Shown: positions 32,025 to 41,416 of the stretch, in pieces
Position numbering within the stretch: position 1 is the first letter of the stretch
How the letters are laid out: each line of letters starts with the position of its first letter
NCBI RefSeq assembly: GCF_000091305.1
Contig: NC_013929.1
Span: forward strand, 6,448,001 to 6,512,000
From: Streptomyces scabiei 87.22
Lineage (GTDB): Bacteria > Actinomycetota > Actinomycetes > Streptomycetales > Streptomycetaceae
Direction of reading: 5' to 3'
Length of the DNA: 64,000 bases
Made by a program: the position numbers and the translations under genes
The notes under the pieces: generated by a model
Database searches by the model: none
What the model saw: the letters and a program-made list of their open reading frames with translations, nothing else
Told to the model about the DNA's origin: nothing

Positions 32025-34497
32025 CGGTGAGACACATCGGCGCACCGCCCTCCAATGGGACCCCGTCCGCCTGGGAGTGCATCCCGCCCCCGGCCCGGAC
32101 ACCACCGTGGACCTGCCGTTGACCGAGTACCTCCTCCGCCCGCACGACGAGACCCTGCGGCAGCGGCTGGCCCGCACCGCGGCCACGAACGACTCCGTGT
32201 TCGTCCTGCTGGTGGGCCGTTCCGCGAGCGGCAAGACCCGTGCCGTCTACGAGGCGGTGGCGGCCGTCCTGCCCGACTGGCCCGTGGTGCGCCCAGCGGA
32301 CGCGGACGAGCTGAACGCGGCGGACATCGGCCCCCGCACCGTGCTGTGGCTCGACGAGACGCAGCGCTATCTGAACGGGGCCTCGGGCGAGCGGGCCGCC
32401 AGGGTACTGGGGCGGCTGCTCGACGAGGTGGCACCGCTCGCGGTGGTCGGCACCATGTGGCCGGAGCACCTGAGGCGACTGACCGAGAACCGACGGGACG
32501 GCGAGGACGAATCGCCATACGTCCGGGCGCTGTTGGCGGGACGCCACGCGATGATCACGGTGCCGGACACGCTGTCCGGCGACGCTCCGGCCGTGGCCGC
32601 CGCGGCGGCCCGTGATCCGCGTCTGGCCGCCGCCGTGCGGGCGGCCGGTCCGGGGCATCGGGTACTGCAACACCTCACTGGGGGACCGGAGCTGGTGCGC
32701 CGCTGGGAGATGGGCCCGGACCAGTGGTTCACCGCTCCGGAACACGCCGTGCTGACGGCGGCCGTCGAGGCGCGCAGGCTCGGCCACACCAGCGCCGTAC
32801 CGGCGGGGTTGCTGAGGGAGGCCGCGGTCGGGTTCATGGCCTCCACCGCCCGTGCGACCGCGGGCGAGGAGTGGTTCCCGGCGGCCATCGGAGCGCTGAC
32901 GACGGCAGGCCGCGGCCCCGCTCCGCTGATCGCGGAACGGCACGAGCCCGGCGTCGGCGTCCCCGACAGCTATCGCCCGGACGACTACCTGGAGCAGCAC
33001 ATCCGCCGGGTCAGGGCGCATCGGGCGCCACCGGCCGAGTTCTGGACGGGTGCCTCCTGGGCCAGAACCCCCGATGACCTGTACTCCTTCGGACGGGCCG
33101 CCGAACAGCGGCGTCGATACGGGTGTGCGGTGGCGCTGTACGAGAACGCCGTGCAGCAGGGCCACAGACGGGCCCGAGCCGCCTGGGCGGTGCTGCGGGA
33201 GACCACCGACGGCCGGGTCGCCGCCGAGGAGACGGCCGCGACGGACCCCGTCGCCTGGGCGGCTCTCGCGATGTCGAGGGAGAGCGGCGGCGACAGGCGC
33301 GCCGCCTATGACGCGTATCGGCAGGCGGCCCGGGCGGGTGACGCGTGGGCGTGGTCGGCGATGGCCAGGATCCATGAGGAGGACGGGGAACAGGCCGCCG
33401 CGGACGATGTCGCGGCCTTGGCCGGGGCGGCGGGGCAGCCGCTCGCCTGGCGGACGCTCGGCCGGATGCGCGCGGACCACGGCCCGGCCGCGGCCAAGGC
33501 GTTCGAGCAGGCCGTGAGCCTCGGTGACGGATGGGGGCACGTCGGGCTCGCGCAGGTCGCCGAACGCGCGGGTGACCTCCACGAGGCGGTGGAGCACGCC
33601 ACGCGGGCGGCCGACACGGGCGTCACGGCGGCCTGGGCGCGTCTGGTACGGCTGCACTGGTCGCTCGGCGACCCCGCGTCGGCCGTGGCAGCGGCGACCG
33701 GCGGCGCGGACACCGGAAACCCGGAGGGCTGGTCCCTGTTGGCGCGACTGCGCCACGGAATCGGCGACCTGTCGGGCACCGCAGCCGCCTACCGCGAGGC
33801 CGCGGCCCTCGGCGTCGGCGCGGCCTGGCGTGAACTGGCCCTGCTCGCCGAGTCGGACGGCGACGCCGTAGGTGCTGAGGAAGCCGCCGCGCAGGCGGTG
33901 CGCACCGGTGATCCGGAGGCCTGGACCGCCCTGGCCGAGGACCGCGCGGAACGTGGCGACGACACAGGCGCCGCACATGCCGCCGCGGAGGCGGCGCGCG
34001 CCGGTGACGTGGAGGCGTGGATCACGCTGGCGCGCGGCCTGGAACGCGCCGGTGACGCGGAGAGCGCGGAGCTCGCCGCCGACCTGGCCGCGGACCGAGG
34101 CTCACACACGGGGTGGGCCGCGCTGTCCCGGATGCGGGAACGCGCCGGGGACCGGGACGGATCCCGGCGAGCGGTGCTGCGGGCCGACGCCCTCGGCGCC
34201 TCCGACACCTGGACCGCACTGGGCCGCGTGCGCGAGGAACTGGGTGACACCGCCGCCGCCGAACGCGCGTACGTCCGTGGCTGCGAGGCCGGTGACACGG
34301 AGGCGTACGCCGCCCTCGGCGCCCTGTACCTGGAACAGGGACGGTCGGCCGAGGCCTGCGCGGCTTACCGGTCGGCTGTCGACGCGGGCATCCCCGACGC
34401 CTGGGAAGGTCTGCTGACGGCCTTGGCGGCCCAGGCACCCCGCGCGATCTCGGCGCAGACGGTGGACCGGCTCCGTACGACGGGACTGCCGGCGTAA
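32017..34497 (+). CDS. P-loop NTPase with long Sel1/TPR-like repeat tail (STAND-like)
   Basis: 826 residues. Walker A is LLVGRSASGKTRAVYEA (Lys73) and Walker B is RTVLWLDETQRYL (Asp113, Glu114); AVVGTMWPEHLRRL lies in a sensor-like position. A winged-helix-like region follows to about residue 300. From about 345 to the end there are roughly twelve repeats of 33-36 residues with the pattern GD.EAW..LA..RE..GD..AA, a Sel1/TPR-type solenoid. This NTPase-plus-superhelix layout is that of STAND signalling ATPases, which oligomerise on sensing a ligand. No separate effector domain is visible. The start overlaps the double-STAS gene, so the two are co-translated. Confidence 0.84.
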   Translation: MSDGETHRRTALQWDPVRLGVHPAPGPDTTVDLPLTEYLLRPHDETLRQRLARTAATNDSVFVLLVGRSASGKTRAVYEAVAAVLPDWPVVRPADADELNAADIGPRTVLWLDETQRYLNGASGERAARVLGRLLDEVAPLAVVGTMWPEHLRRLTENRRDGEDESPYVRALLAGRHAMITVPDTLSGDAPAVAAAAARDPRLAAAVRAAGPGHRVLQHLTGGPELVRRWEMGPDQWFTAPEHAVLTAAVEARRLGHTSAVPAGLLREAAVGFMASTARATAGEEWFPAAIGALTTAGRGPAPLIAERHEPGVGVPDSYRPDDYLEQHIRRVRAHRAPPAEFWTGASWARTPDDLYSFGRAAEQRRRYGCAVALYENAVQQGHRRARAAWAVLRETTDGRVAAEETAATDPVAWAALAMSRESGGDRRAAYDAYRQAARAGDAWAWSAMARIHEEDGEQAAADDVAALAGAAGQPLAWRTLGRMRADHGPAAAKAFEQAVSLGDGWGHVGLAQVAERAGDLHEAVEHATRAADTGVTAAWARLVRLHWSLGDPASAVAAATGGADTGNPEGWSLLARLRHGIGDLSGTAAAYREAAALGVGAAWRELALLAESDGDAVGAEEAAAQAVRTGDPEAWTALAEDRAERGDDTGAAHAAAEAARAGDVEAWITLARGLERAGDAESAELAADLAADRGSHTGWAALSRMRERAGDRDGSRRAVLRADALGASDTWTALGRVREELGDTAAAERAYVRGCEAGDTEAYAALGALYLEQGRSAEACAAYRSAVDAGIPDAWEGLLTALAAQAPRAISAQTVDRLRTTGLPA

Positions 34498-34511
34498 GGG
34501 TGAGCGGCCAG

Positions 34512-34579
34512 GGTCTGTCGGGCCCCACGCCCATCCACCCGCACCGCCCCCCCAGCCACCCGCACCCGCCCGACAGACC
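34512..34579 (+). terminator. Long-loop inverted repeat after the NTPase gene
   Basis: GGTCTGTCGGG and CCCGACAGACC are perfect 11-bp arms around a 46-base C-rich loop, 14 bp after the stop. Confidence 0.55.
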
Positions 34580-34647
34580 CCGGCTTCCCGGGCTCGACCG
34601 CGGAGCGAGATTGTTGCGGCGGGATGAAATCCGCGGCCCCACGTGTT

Positions 34648-34664
34648 GGTCTCCAGCGGAGACC
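34648..34664 (+). promoter_or_regulatory. Small hairpin in the leader of the ABC exporter gene
   Basis: GGTCTCC and GGAGACC around AGC, ending ten bases before the GGAGG ribosome site of the ABC gene. It may modulate translation. Confidence 0.4.
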
Positions 34665-34686
34665 AGGACGAACGGAGGGCACCGGC

Positions 34687-37600
34687 GTGACAGCGCAGCA
34701 GGGGGGCGACCGAGGGTGGGCGCGCAGACTCGCCGGATACGCCTGGCGGCATCCCAGGGACGTGATCCTCGCCCTCGGCTCGTCCCTCGGCGGTATGGCC
34801 GTGATGGCCCTGGTCCCCCTGATCACCAAGGTGATCATCGATGACGTGATCGGGGACCGGACCCGGGCCATGGCCCCCTGGGCGGCGGCCCTGATCGGCG
34901 CCGCCCTCCTGGTGTACGTCTTCACCTACGTCCGCCGCTACTACGGCGGACGTCTCGCGCTCGACGTCCAGCACGACCTGCGCACGGAGATGTACGGGAC
35001 GATCACCGGCCTCGACGGACGGCGGCAGGACGAGCTGTCCACCGGGCAGGTCGTCGGCCGTGCCACCAGCGACCTCCAGCTGATCCAGGGCCTGCTCTTC
35101 ATGCTGCCGATGACCATCGGCAACATCCTGCTGTTCCTGATCTCCCTCGTGATCATGGCGTGGCTGTCGCTGCCCCTCACCCTGGTCGCGATCGCCGTCG
35201 CCCCCGCCCTGTGGTGGATCGCCCTGCGCAGCCGCGCCAGGCTGCACCCCGCCACCTGGTACGCCCAGGCCCAGGCCGCCGCCGTCGCGGGCGTCGTCGA
35301 CGGCGCCGTCAGCGGCGTCCGCGTGGTCAAGGGGTTCGGGCAGGAGGAGCAGGAGACCGGGAAGCTGCGGGAGGTCGGCCGGCGGCTCTTCGCGGGCCGG
35401 CTGCGGACCATCCGGTTCAATTCCCGGTACACCCCCGCCCTCCAGGCCGTCCCCGCCCTCGGCCAGGTCGCGATGCTGGCGCTCGGCGGCTGGCTGGCCG
35501 TGCGCGGCCACATCACGCTCGGCACGTTCGTCGCGTTCTCCACCTACCTCGCCCAGCTCGTCGGCCCCGTCCGCATGCTCGCCATGGTCCTCACCGTCGG
35601 CCAGCAGGCCCGCGCCGGCACCGAGCGCGTCCTGGAGCTGATCGACACCGAGCCCACGCTCGCCGAGGGCACCAAGGACCTCCCCGCCGACGCACCCGCG
35701 ACCGTCGAGTTCGACGACGTGTCCTTCGGCTACGCCGACGGGCACCCCGTCCTCGACGGCCTCAGCTTCGAGATCCGTCCCGGTGAGACCCTCGCCGTCG
35801 TCGGCTCCTCCGGCTCCGGCAAGTCCACCGTCTCCCTCCTCCTCCCACGCTTCTACGACGTGTCCCGCGGCGCGCTCCTCATCGGCGGCCACGACGTCCG
35901 CGAACTCACCCTCGACTCGCTGCGCGCCGCGATCGGCCTGGTCCCCGAGGACTCCTTCCTCTTCTCCGACACGGTCCGCGCCAACATCGCCTACGGCCGC
36001 CCCGACGCGACCGACGAGCAGATCGAGGCCGCCGCCCGCGCCGCCCAGGCGGACCGTTTCATCGCCGAGCTGCCCGACGGCTACGCCACCAAGGTCGGCG
36101 AGCACGGCCTCACCCTCTCCGGCGGCCAGCGCCAGCGCGTCGCCCTCGCCCGCGCGATCCTCACCGACCCGCGCCTGCTCGTCCTCGACGACGCGACCTC
36201 GGCCGTGGACGCCCGCGTGGAGCACGAGATCCACGAGGCCCTGGCCCGCGTCATGGAGGGCCGTACGACCCTCCTGATCGCCCACCGCCGCTCCACCCTG
36301 AACCTCGCCGACCGCATCGCCGTCCTCGACGGGGGCCGCCTCGCCGACATCGGCACCCACGAGGAGCTGGAACGCCGCTCCGCCCTCTACCGCCGGCTGC
36401 TGACGGACCCCGACGAACTCGGCGGAGTCTCGCCCGGACACACCCCCGCGGCCTCCCTCGCCCAGGCCGACGACACCGCCGTACGCGACTCGATACGGGA
36501 CGAGCTGGACGCCGAGTTCGACGCCGAGCGCGGCATCACGCCCCGGCTGTGGACCGGTGACCGCGAGCCCCGCGACACCGCCTTCGACGGCACCCCCGCC
36601 ACCCCCGAACTCCTCGCCCAGGTCGAGGCGTTGCCCCCGGCGACCGACACCCCCGGCATCGACGAGGCCCGCGCGGTCGCGCCGGAGGAGTCGTACGGCC
36701 TGCGGCGGCTGCTGCGCGGCTTCGGCCTGCCCCTGCTGGTCAGCCTGGCGCTCGTCGCCGTCGACGCGGGCGCGGGCCTGCTGCTGCCCGTGCTGATCCG
36801 GCACGGCATCGACGACGGCGTCTCCCAGGCGGCGCTCGGCGCGGTCTGGGCCGCGGCCCTGCTGGGCCTGGTCGCGGTGCTCGCCCAGTGGGCGGCCCAG
36901 ATCGGTGAGACGCGGATGACCGGCCGGACCGGCGAACGCGTCCTGTACTCCCTGCGCCTGAAGATCTTCGCCCAGCTGCAGCGCCTCGGGCTCGACTACT
37001 ACGAGCGGGAGCTGACGGGCCGGATCATGACCCGGATGACGACCGACGTGGACGCCCTGTCGTCGTTCCTGCAGACGGGCCTCGTCACGGCCTTCGTCTC
37101 CGTCGTCACCTTCTTCGGCATCATGGTCGCCCTGCTGGTGCTGGACGTGGAGCTGGCCCTCGTCGTCTTCGCCACGCTCCCGCCGCTGATCGTCTGCACG
37201 TTCTTCTTCCGGCGGGCGAGCGTCAAGGCGTACGAGCTGGCCCGCGAGCGGGTGTCCGTGGTCAACGCGGACCTCCAGGAGTCGGTGGCCGGGCTGCGGA
37301 TCGTGCAGGCGTTCCGGGGCGAGCGCGCGGGCGGCGAGCGGTTCACGGCGGGCAGCGACAGCTACCGCCGGGCCCGGATCCACGGCCAGTGGCTGATCTC
37401 CCTCTACTTCCCGTTCGTGCAGTTCCTGTCCTCGGCGGCGGCCGCGGCCGTCCTGATCGTCGGCGCCCACCGCGTCGACGCGGGCACCCTGACCACCGGC
37501 GCCCTGGTCGCCTACCTCCTCTACATCGACCTGTTCTTCGCCCCCGTCCAGCAGCTCTCCCAGGTCTTCGACGGCTACCAGCAGGCCACCGTCTCCCTGG

Positions 37601-38424
37601 GCCGCATCCAGGAACTCCTCCGGGAGCCGACGTCCACGAAGTCCGCCGCCGAGCCGCGCCGGGTCCGTGCGCTGCGCGGTGAGATCAGGTTCGAGGACGT
37701 GGACTTCGCCTACGGCTCCGCCGACGGGGAAGCGGCCCTGAGCGGTGTGGCGCTGTCGATCCCCGCCGGCCAGACCGTCGCCTTCGTCGGCGAGACCGGC
37801 GCCGGCAAGTCGACGCTCGTCAAGCTCGTCGCCCGCTTCTACGACCCGACCGGCGGCCGGGTCACCGTCGACGGCACCGACCTGCGCGATCTCGACCTGA
37901 CCTCGTACCGGCACCGCCTGGGCGTCGTCCCCCAGGAGGCGTACCTCTTCCAGGGCACGGTCCGGGACGCCATCGCCTACGGCCGCCCCGACGCGACCGA
38001 CGCCGAGGTGGAGGCCGCCTCCCGCGCGGTCGGCGCCCACGACATGATCGCCACGCTCGACGGCGGCTACCTCCACGAGGTCGCCGAGCGCGGCCGCAAC
38101 CTCTCCGCCGGGCAGCGGCAGCTGATCGCGCTGGCCCGCGCGGAACTGGTGAACCCGGACGTGCTGCTCCTCGACGAGGCGACGGCCGCGCTCGACCTGG
38201 CCACCGAGGCGCAGGTCAACCAGGCCACCGACCGCCTCGCCGGACGCCGTACGACGCTCGTCGTCGCCCACCGGCTCACCACGGCCGCCCGCGCCGACCG
38301 CGTCGTCGTCATGGACCACGGCCGGGTCGTGGAGGACGGCACCCATGACGAGCTCCTGGCCCACGAGGGCCGGTACGCGGCACTGTGGCGCACGTTCGTG
38401 GGCGAGCCGGTTCTGAAGCCGTAG
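34687..38424 (+). CDS. Fused two-half ABC exporter (asymmetric, heterodimeric type)
   Basis: 1245 residues holding two complete exporter halves, each with six membrane segments and a nucleotide-binding domain. The first NBD has VVGSSGSGKSTVSL, signature LSGGQRQRVAL and Walker B LLVLDDATSAVD, where Asp replaces the catalytic Glu. The second has FVGETGAGKSTLVK, signature LSAGQRQLIAL and Walker B VLLLDEATAALD with the Glu. One site is therefore probably inactive, as in BmrCD- or TM287/288-type exporters, here fused in one chain. An acidic linker of about 90 residues joins the halves. The GTG at 34687 has GGAGG eight bases upstream. Drug or lipid export is likely; the substrate is unknown. Confidence 0.92.
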   Translation: MTAQQGGDRGWARRLAGYAWRHPRDVILALGSSLGGMAVMALVPLITKVIIDDVIGDRTRAMAPWAAALIGAALLVYVFTYVRRYYGGRLALDVQHDLRTEMYGTITGLDGRRQDELSTGQVVGRATSDLQLIQGLLFMLPMTIGNILLFLISLVIMAWLSLPLTLVAIAVAPALWWIALRSRARLHPATWYAQAQAAAVAGVVDGAVSGVRVVKGFGQEEQETGKLREVGRRLFAGRLRTIRFNSRYTPALQAVPALGQVAMLALGGWLAVRGHITLGTFVAFSTYLAQLVGPVRMLAMVLTVGQQARAGTERVLELIDTEPTLAEGTKDLPADAPATVEFDDVSFGYADGHPVLDGLSFEIRPGETLAVVGSSGSGKSTVSLLLPRFYDVSRGALLIGGHDVRELTLDSLRAAIGLVPEDSFLFSDTVRANIAYGRPDATDEQIEAAARAAQADRFIAELPDGYATKVGEHGLTLSGGQRQRVALARAILTDPRLLVLDDATSAVDARVEHEIHEALARVMEGRTTLLIAHRRSTLNLADRIAVLDGGRLADIGTHEELERRSALYRRLLTDPDELGGVSPGHTPAASLAQADDTAVRDSIRDELDAEFDAERGITPRLWTGDREPRDTAFDGTPATPELLAQVEALPPATDTPGIDEARAVAPEESYGLRRLLRGFGLPLLVSLALVAVDAGAGLLLPVLIRHGIDDGVSQAALGAVWAAALLGLVAVLAQWAAQIGETRMTGRTGERVLYSLRLKIFAQLQRLGLDYYERELTGRIMTRMTTDVDALSSFLQTGLVTAFVSVVTFFGIMVALLVLDVELALVVFATLPPLIVCTFFFRRASVKAYELARERVSVVNADLQESVAGLRIVQAFRGERAGGERFTAGSDSYRRARIHGQWLISLYFPFVQFLSSAAAAAVLIVGAHRVDAGTLTTGALVAYLLYIDLFFAPVQQLSQVFDGYQQATVSLGRIQELLREPTSTKSAAEPRRVRALRGEIRFEDVDFAYGSADGEAALSGVALSIPAGQTVAFVGETGAGKSTLVKLVARFYDPTGGRVTVDGTDLRDLDLTSYRHRLGVVPQEAYLFQGTVRDAIAYGRPDATDAEVEAASRAVGAHDMIATLDGGYLHEVAERGRNLSAGQRQLIALARAELVNPDVLLLDEATAALDLATEAQVNQATDRLAGRRTTLVVAHRLTTAARADRVVVMDHGRVVEDGTHDELLAHEGRYAALWRTFVGEPVLKP

Positions 38425-38480
38425 CGCCCCTCCGTAGCGTGTCCCCTTGAGCGCGCAACCGTTCGAGGGGGGTTGTGCGT

Positions 38481-38496
38481 CCGTACATCAGTACGG
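38481..38496. promoter_or_regulatory. Short perfect hairpin/palindrome before a secreted protein gene
   Basis: CCGTAC and GTACGG flank ATCA, 23 bp before the GTG start at 38519. It is a possible operator or leader structure. Confidence 0.35.
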
Positions 38497-38518
38497 GTGT
38501 GTGGCGGGAGGGGCTGCA

Positions 38519-38896
38519 GTGAGCGGGCGTGGGATACGTCGGCGCATGGCGCTCGTACTGGCCGTGCTGACGACCGCCGGGCTGCTGGCCCTCGCGGGGC
38601 CGCCGACGAGTGCGGAGGCGGCCGCGTCGTGCGCCGGGCGCAAGGTGCGGACGCTGACCTTCGACACCGGCACCGTACGGGTCTACCGCAAGGGCGGCCG
38701 GTACGTCTGCGCCGTCCTCGTGCCGCGGAAGCCCGCCCGCAAGGGCACCCTGCGCATCCGGGCCTGGGGCGGCCAGTGGGTGCGCAACGAGAAGCACCCC
38801 GCCGGTCCCGTGACCGTGCACGCGGGCCGGCGTCCGGTGTGCATCAAGGCGCGGGCAGGCGGCCGGAGTTACGACTCGGGCTGGATCCTGCGCTGA
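38519..38896 (+). CDS. Small secreted protein of unknown function
   Basis: 125 residues with a Sec signal peptide (IRRRMALVLAVLTTAGLLAL, cleavage near AEAAASC). The mature part is about 85 residues, basic and rich in beta-prone residues, with three cysteines (SCAGRK, YVCAVL, PVCIKA); two could form a disulfide. No family recognised. The GTG start has GGGAGGGG five bases upstream. The gene stands alone between the ABC exporter and the S37 peptidase. Confidence 0.72.
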   Translation: MSGRGIRRRMALVLAVLTTAGLLALAGPPTSAEAAASCAGRKVRTLTFDTGTVRVYRKGGRYVCAVLVPRKPARKGTLRIRAWGGQWVRNEKHPAGPVTVHAGRRPVCIKARAGGRSYDSGWILR

Positions 38897-39098
38897 ACCG
38901 CCGCGCCCGTCCCGCGCCGGGCCCCGGCTCCGGTGTCCCGGCGGGCCGGTGCCCCGCACAGGGTTTTCCCTATCCCTCCCGGCCGCGGCCGAAAGCAGTC
39001 CAGTTGGCCCCTTTCTTCCCTGGTGCCCCGGCGGTGGCTCCGATAGCTTCCGGCGCACAGCCGCTGCACAACTGCATAGCTGCATAGGGGAGAAACGC

Positions 39099-40529
39099 AT
39101 GCGCAAAGCACTCAGGTGGGTGCTGTCGCTCGTGGTGCTCATCGGCACACTGAGCACGGCGGGGGCGGCCACCGCCGCCGGGTCGGACACCGCCGACATC
39201 AAGGACCGACTGCTCGCCGTACCGGGCGTGAGCCTCATCCAGGAGAAGCCGTACCCGGGTTACCGCTTCTTCGTCCTCAACTTCACCCAGCCGGTGGACC
39301 ACAGGAACCCGAAGAAGGGCACGTTCCAGCAGCGGATCACCGTGCTGCACAAGGACACGGCCCGGCCGACGGTCTTCTACACCGGCGGCTACAACGTCTC
39401 CGCCAACCCCGGCCGCCGCGAGCCCACCCAGATCGTGGACGGCAACCAGGTCTCCATGGAGTACCGGTTCTTCAACCCGTCCCGCCCCGACCCGGCCGAC
39501 TGGTCGAAGCTGGACATCTGGCAGGCGGCCAGCGACCAGCACCGGATCTTCCGGGCGCTGAGGAAGATCTACCGCGAGAACTGGATCTCGACCGGCGGCT
39601 CGAAGGGCGGCATGACCGCCACCTACTACGAGCGCTTCTACCCGCACGACATGGACGGTGTCGTCGCGTACGTCGCCCCCAACGACGTCGTCAACGACGA
39701 GGACTCGGCATACGACCGGTTCTTCGCCAACGTCGGCACCAAGGAGTGCCGCGACCGGCTGAACGCCGTGCAGCGCGAGGCGCTGGTGCGCCGTGAGCCG
39801 CTGGAGAAGAAGTACGCGGAGGTCGCCGCCGCCGACGGCCTCACCTTCCACACGATCGGCAGCCTCGACAAGGCGTACGAGGCGGTCGTCCTCGACTACG
39901 TCTGGGGCTTCTGGCAGTACAGCCTGCTCGCCGACTGCGACAGCGGCGTCATCCCGAAGGACGCCAAGGCCGCGACGGACGACGAGATCTGGACGTCCAT
40001 CGACACGATCTCCGGCTTCTCCGCCTACGCCGACCAGGGCCTGGAGCCGTACACGCCGTACTACTACCAGGCGGGTACGCAGCTGGGCGCGCCCGACATC
40101 AAGTTCCCGCACATCGAGAAGAAGTACATCCGCTACGGCTACCAGCCGCCCCGGAACTTCGTCCCGCGGGACATCAGGATGACGTTCGACCCGACCGCGA
40201 TGCGCGACGTCGACACCTGGGTCCGGAACAACGCCAAGCAGATGCTGTTCGTCTACGGGCAGAACGACCCGTGGGGCTCCGAGCCGTTCCACCTGGGCAA
40301 GAAGGCGCGCGACTCGTACGTCTTCACGGCGCCCGGCGCCAACCACGGTGCCAACGTCGCCGGTCTGGTGAAGGCGCAGAAGGACCTGGCCACGGCCCGG
40401 ATCCTGAAGTGGGCGGGCGTCGCCCCGGCCGCCGTCCAGGCCGACCCGGGCAAGGCGAAGCCGCTGGCGAAGTTCGACTCCAAGCTCGACAAGCGTGACA
40501 TCGAGCGGGAGATGACGCTCCGGCCGTAG
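39099..40529 (+). CDS. Secreted S37-family aminopeptidase (tripeptidyl/prolyl type)
   Basis: 476 residues with a signal peptide ending near GAATAAGSD. It belongs to the PS-10/S37 peptidase family, which includes the Streptomyces prolyl tri/tetrapeptidyl aminopeptidase that trims exported proenzymes. The alpha/beta-hydrolase triad is visible as STGGSKGGM (Ser168), VYGQNDPWG (Asp) and APGANHGAN (His). FVLNFTQPVDHRNPKKGTF near the mature N terminus is family-specific. AGGGGAGAAACGC precedes the ATG, and a tandem octamer CTGCATAG twice (39072-39087) lies just ahead. A hairpin follows the stop. Confidence 0.9.
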   Translation: MRKALRWVLSLVVLIGTLSTAGAATAAGSDTADIKDRLLAVPGVSLIQEKPYPGYRFFVLNFTQPVDHRNPKKGTFQQRITVLHKDTARPTVFYTGGYNVSANPGRREPTQIVDGNQVSMEYRFFNPSRPDPADWSKLDIWQAASDQHRIFRALRKIYRENWISTGGSKGGMTATYYERFYPHDMDGVVAYVAPNDVVNDEDSAYDRFFANVGTKECRDRLNAVQREALVRREPLEKKYAEVAAADGLTFHTIGSLDKAYEAVVLDYVWGFWQYSLLADCDSGVIPKDAKAATDDEIWTSIDTISGFSAYADQGLEPYTPYYYQAGTQLGAPDIKFPHIEKKYIRYGYQPPRNFVPRDIRMTFDPTAMRDVDTWVRNNAKQMLFVYGQNDPWGSEPFHLGKKARDSYVFTAPGANHGANVAGLVKAQKDLATARILKWAGVAPAAVQADPGKAKPLAKFDSKLDKRDIEREMTLRP

Positions 40530-40554
40530 TTCGCGGGAGCAGTAGGCGAGTCGG

Positions 40555-40586
40555 GCCCGGTTGCCGCCCTCCGGTGGCAGCCGGGC
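40555..40586 (+). terminator. Terminator-like hairpin between convergent genes
   Basis: GCCCGG-T-TGCC pairs with GGCA-G-CCGGGC around a ten-base loop, 26 bp past the S37 peptidase stop and 31 bp before the stop of the convergent lipoprotein gene. It could serve both. Confidence 0.55.
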
Positions 40587-40616
40587 CTGCCGTTTCCCGC
40601 CCCTCGCCCGGGTCCC

Positions 40617-41303
40617 TCACACCGGCACCGCACAGCCCACCGGCCGCTGCCCGCCCAGCCGTACGTACAGGTCCGTGGCGGCCGGGCACCGCGTCCTGGT
40701 GTCGACGGCCGTCGTCACCTCGTACTCCGGGTCGTGCCGGCCCCGGCCGTCGCAGGCCGTCTCGCGGACCTCGCCCCGCCCGGCGCCGTAGACACAGTCG
40801 CCCACGATGGTGCGGGGGCCGCCTCCGCCGCCGGGGTCGCCCGGGTGCGGCGGCTGCAGCTTGCGCATACAGGCGTAGCCCTGCGGCACGGAACCGTCGC
40901 CGTCCTCGTCCTCGCCGGACACACCCGGCCCGGCGGACCCGTCCGGGGCGGGCCGGGACTCGCTGATGTGGAGGACGAAGTCGGTGGTCGGCGGGCAGAG
41001 GGGGCCCTGGCCGGCCCGGTCGTCGTGCCGGGCCACCACCCGGGCGGCGGCCCGTTCGCCCGCGCAGGGCACCTCGGTGAAGCTGGTCGTCCCGAACGAA
41101 CTGCACTCGTCGACGCCGAGGAACACCGACCCGTACCCGGACGGCGGGGCCGACGCGGCCGTGGTCGAGCGCTCCCCGGTCTCCTCGTCCGTCCCGCCGG
41201 ACCAGCCCTGGCACCCCGACAGCGCGGCGGCCGCCAGGACGACCGCGGACATCAGCACTCCCGCGCGCACGATTCGAACGCGACGCACCCCTCGCATGGC
41301 CAC
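40617..41303 (-). CDS. Putative lipoprotein of unknown function
   Basis: 228 residues. The N terminus is a lipoprotein signal with lipobox LSGC (Cys31). The mature part is Gly/Asp/Pro-rich with eight or so cysteines (for example VDECSSFG, VPCAGER, LCPPTTDF, YACMRKL, GDCVYG, TACDGRG, TRCPAAT, VGCAVPV) arranged like a duplicated septum-formation-type fold, about 75 residues each. DFVLHISESRP and DLYVRLGGQRP occupy equivalent places in the two halves. Function unknown; attached to the outer face of the membrane. Confidence 0.75.
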   Translation of the reverse strand: MAMRGVRRVRIVRAGVLMSAVVLAAAALSGCQGWSGGTDEETGERSTTAASAPPSGYGSVFLGVDECSSFGTTSFTEVPCAGERAAARVVARHDDRAGQGPLCPPTTDFVLHISESRPAPDGSAGPGVSGEDEDGDGSVPQGYACMRKLQPPHPGDPGGGGGPRTIVGDCVYGAGRGEVRETACDGRGRHDPEYEVTTAVDTRTRCPAATDLYVRLGGQRPVGCAVPV

Positions 41304-41318
41304 CCCCGATGAACCCCC

Positions 41319-41354
41319 GTCCAGCGTGACCCCGTGGAAGGGGTCACGCTGGAC
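41319..41354 (-). terminator. Perfect 15-bp hairpin after the GH3 gene
   Basis: GTCCAGCGTGACCCC and GGGGTCACGCTGGAC around GTGGAA, about 63 bp past the GH3 stop at 41417 and just upstream of the lipoprotein start. Confidence 0.7.
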
Positions 41355-41416
41355 ATATCGTGCGCTTTGCGTCAGTTGGGGGCGGTGTGCGAATCGTGCG
41401 GCGTAGGCCCTCTACG

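Noticed and set aside
34102..38364. 1420-residue minus-strand open frame opposite the ABC exporter
   Set aside because: Antisense of clear ABC motifs; an artefact of high G+C third positions.
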